A DNA stretch of 22,537 bases from B46-G9 sp964548365. Lineage in GTDB: Bacteria > Desulfobacterota > DSM-4660 > Desulfatiglandales > Desulfatiglandaceae. Shown here piece by piece: positions 21,877 to 22,537 of the stretch (position 1 is its first letter; each line of letters begins with the position of its first letter). Both the position numbers and the translations under genes were made by a program. The stretch covers positions 1 to 22,537 of the forward strand of contig CAZJRD010000053.1 of the NCBI GenBank assembly GCA_964548365.1, read 5' to 3'. Under the pieces are notes generated by a model that did not search any database, was not told where the DNA came from, and saw nothing but the letters and a program-made list of their open reading frames with translations.

Positions 21877-22266
21877 ATGTTATATGATTGTCAGGAAAAG
21901 ATCAATGATCTCTTTGGGAGGATGCTGCTGTTGACTTCTGATAACGATATTGCGGTTTACGAACATCCTAACCCCCATATCAAGAGTTTCTTCATTCCTG
22001 GTCCCATTTGGCCGCCCAGAGTAGAGATCTTTCGCGCGCCTCTTCCGCAATCATCCCGGGAAGAAATGAAAGGCATGGGAAAAATCGGTGAACGCGTCAT
22101 TCAGGAACTGCTTGATATCCCGGGAGTCATTGAACTCCGGACACGGCCTAGGGAAATGCTGCTGAAAAAGGATCAGGCCACATCCTGGGAAAACATAGTA
22201 CCTCAAGTACTGAAAATTCTTAGGAGAGCAATGAGGAAACAGAAGATTCACCTGGTGAAGAGCTGA
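21877..22266 (+). CDS. hypothetical protein, family not recognised
   Basis: This 129-residue protein reads as a real coding region but I do not recognise its family. There is no signal peptide, membrane segment or cysteine pair. The middle has an aromatic, proline-rich stretch (SFFIPGPIWPPRVEIFRAPL, about 37-56). Then follow a helical region (EEMKGMGKIGERVIQELL) and an end rich in basic residues (RTRPREMLLKKDQ, LRRAMRKQKIHLVKS). The segment LDIPGVIELRTRPREMLLKK resembles alpha/beta scaffold domains in pattern only. AGAGG sits just two bases before the ATG and can pair with CCTCT (21856-21860), so initiation may be weak or regulated. An in-frame ATG at 21922 follows GGGAGG directly and is an alternative start. 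Confidence 0.6.
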   Translation: MLYDCQEKINDLFGRMLLLTSDNDIAVYEHPNPHIKSFFIPGPIWPPRVEIFRAPLPQSSREEMKGMGKIGERVIQELLDIPGVIELRTRPREMLLKKDQATSWENIVPQVLKILRRAMRKQKIHLVKS

Positions 22267-22368
22267 ATTGAAAGGCGATGCAATGTCACGAATCGATAGT
22301 CACCTTTTGCATTGACAATCGGTAGATCCGTTGCCAAAATCAATCGGAAAGATACTGCTTACCCGATT

Positions 22369-22455
22369 AAAACAAAAAAGACCCTGTTCATCAAGTCCTT
22401 GCATACTTTAAAATGCAAGAATTCATAATAGCGCAAACAGGGTATGCTCTTTTTT
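22369..22455. terminator. nested hairpin flanked by A and T tracts
   Basis: An outer stem ACCCTGTT (22381-22388) / AACAGGGT (22436-22443) encloses an inner perfect stem CTTGCAT (22398-22404) / ATGCAAG (22413-22419). AAACAAAAAAG precedes the outer stem and CTCTTTTTTC follows it, so both strands carry a T run after the stem. The minus strand, where CTTTTTTG directly follows, fits intrinsic termination best. It could serve the 21877 gene and a minus-strand gene lying beyond the window. The 47-base loop is unusually long for a simple terminator. Confidence 0.55.
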
Positions 22456-22515
22456 CAGAGTGACCGGCGGGAGGGCTTCCTGTTTTCGTGACTTATCTAT
22501 GGGGGAAACCGCAGA

Positions 22516-22532
22516 ACTCCGCTTTGCGGAGT
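22516..22532. repeat. short perfect inverted repeat at the window edge
   Basis: ACTCCGC (22516-22522), TTT and GCGGAGT (22526-22532) form a 7-bp hairpin a few bases before the window ends. It may be part of a longer element that is cut off. The stretch 22456-22515 between it and the nested hairpin shows no recognisable gene. Confidence 0.4.
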
Positions 22533-22537
22533 AACTG

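Noticed and set aside
22280..22335. Imperfect direct repeat GCAATGTCACGAATCGATAG / GCATTGACAATCGGTAG
   Set aside because: It is short and imperfect with no further units, so it cannot be told from chance.
22369..22537. Insertion-sequence end at the right edge
   Set aside because: The stems and T tracts recall some element ends, but no transposase, defined terminal repeat or target duplication is visible inside the window.

Overview
The window looks like an ordinary chromosomal stretch of an anaerobic bacterium, most likely a Desulfobacterota (former Deltaproteobacteria) relative. That placement is an inference from gene content and moderate GC content, not from a marker gene. The supporting genes are hflK-hflC, a CMP-Kdo synthetase (so a Gram-negative lipopolysaccharide envelope), QueD, a fused ATP sulfurylase/APS kinase, a 3-hydroxyacyl-CoA dehydrogenase next to a universal stress protein, and an anaerobic-type glycerol-3-phosphate dehydrogenase. 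No phage, plasmid, CRISPR, tRNA, rRNA or transposase gene was seen.

Layout. 1-2.6 kb (+): hflK-hflC and a double ACT-domain protein. 2.6-4.2 kb (-): zinc-ribbon protein, queD, kdsB. 4.2-7.8 kb (-): a signalling run of GAF-type histidine kinase, GAF/DUF484-like-GGDEF diguanylate cyclase and a 5'-nucleotidase-like HAD protein. 8.1-9.2 kb (-): two tandem Hsp20 chaperones with a leader that carries a possible 23-codon ORF and a hairpin. 9.2-11.3 kb (-): sat-cysC fusion and a VanZ-like membrane protein. 11.4-16.3 kb (-): glycerol catabolism (glpA, glpB, glpK), with the repressor glpR divergent at 16.8 kb (+). 17.7-19.7 kb (+): thrC and rlmH. 19.8-21.6 kb (-): a stand-alone receiver protein, hbd and a universal stress protein. 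21.9-22.3 kb (+): one unrecognised small protein, followed by a nested hairpin flanked by A and T tracts.

How the genes work together. GlpK phosphorylates glycerol, GlpA/GlpB would oxidise glycerol-3-phosphate, and GlpR would repress the locus. As written, however, glpA carries a frameshift that separates its two [2Fe-2S] cysteine pairs, its start codon is irregular, glpB ends at a UAG a few codons before its apparent natural end, and no glpC is adjacent. The oxidation branch therefore looks damaged, unless these are sequence errors. The kinase-GGDEF pair would link sensing to cyclic-di-GMP.

Non-coding structure is the other notable content. There are two 119-bp copies of a palindromic, MITE-like repeat in opposite orientation (16568-16686 and 21641-21759), several strong hairpins (2604-2654, 8096-8130, 13102-13138, 22369-22455) and several possible small ORFs. 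I found no clear undescribed multi-gene system. The best leads are the damaged glp locus, the Hsp20 leader, the altered ATP sulfurylase active-site motif and the repeat pair.
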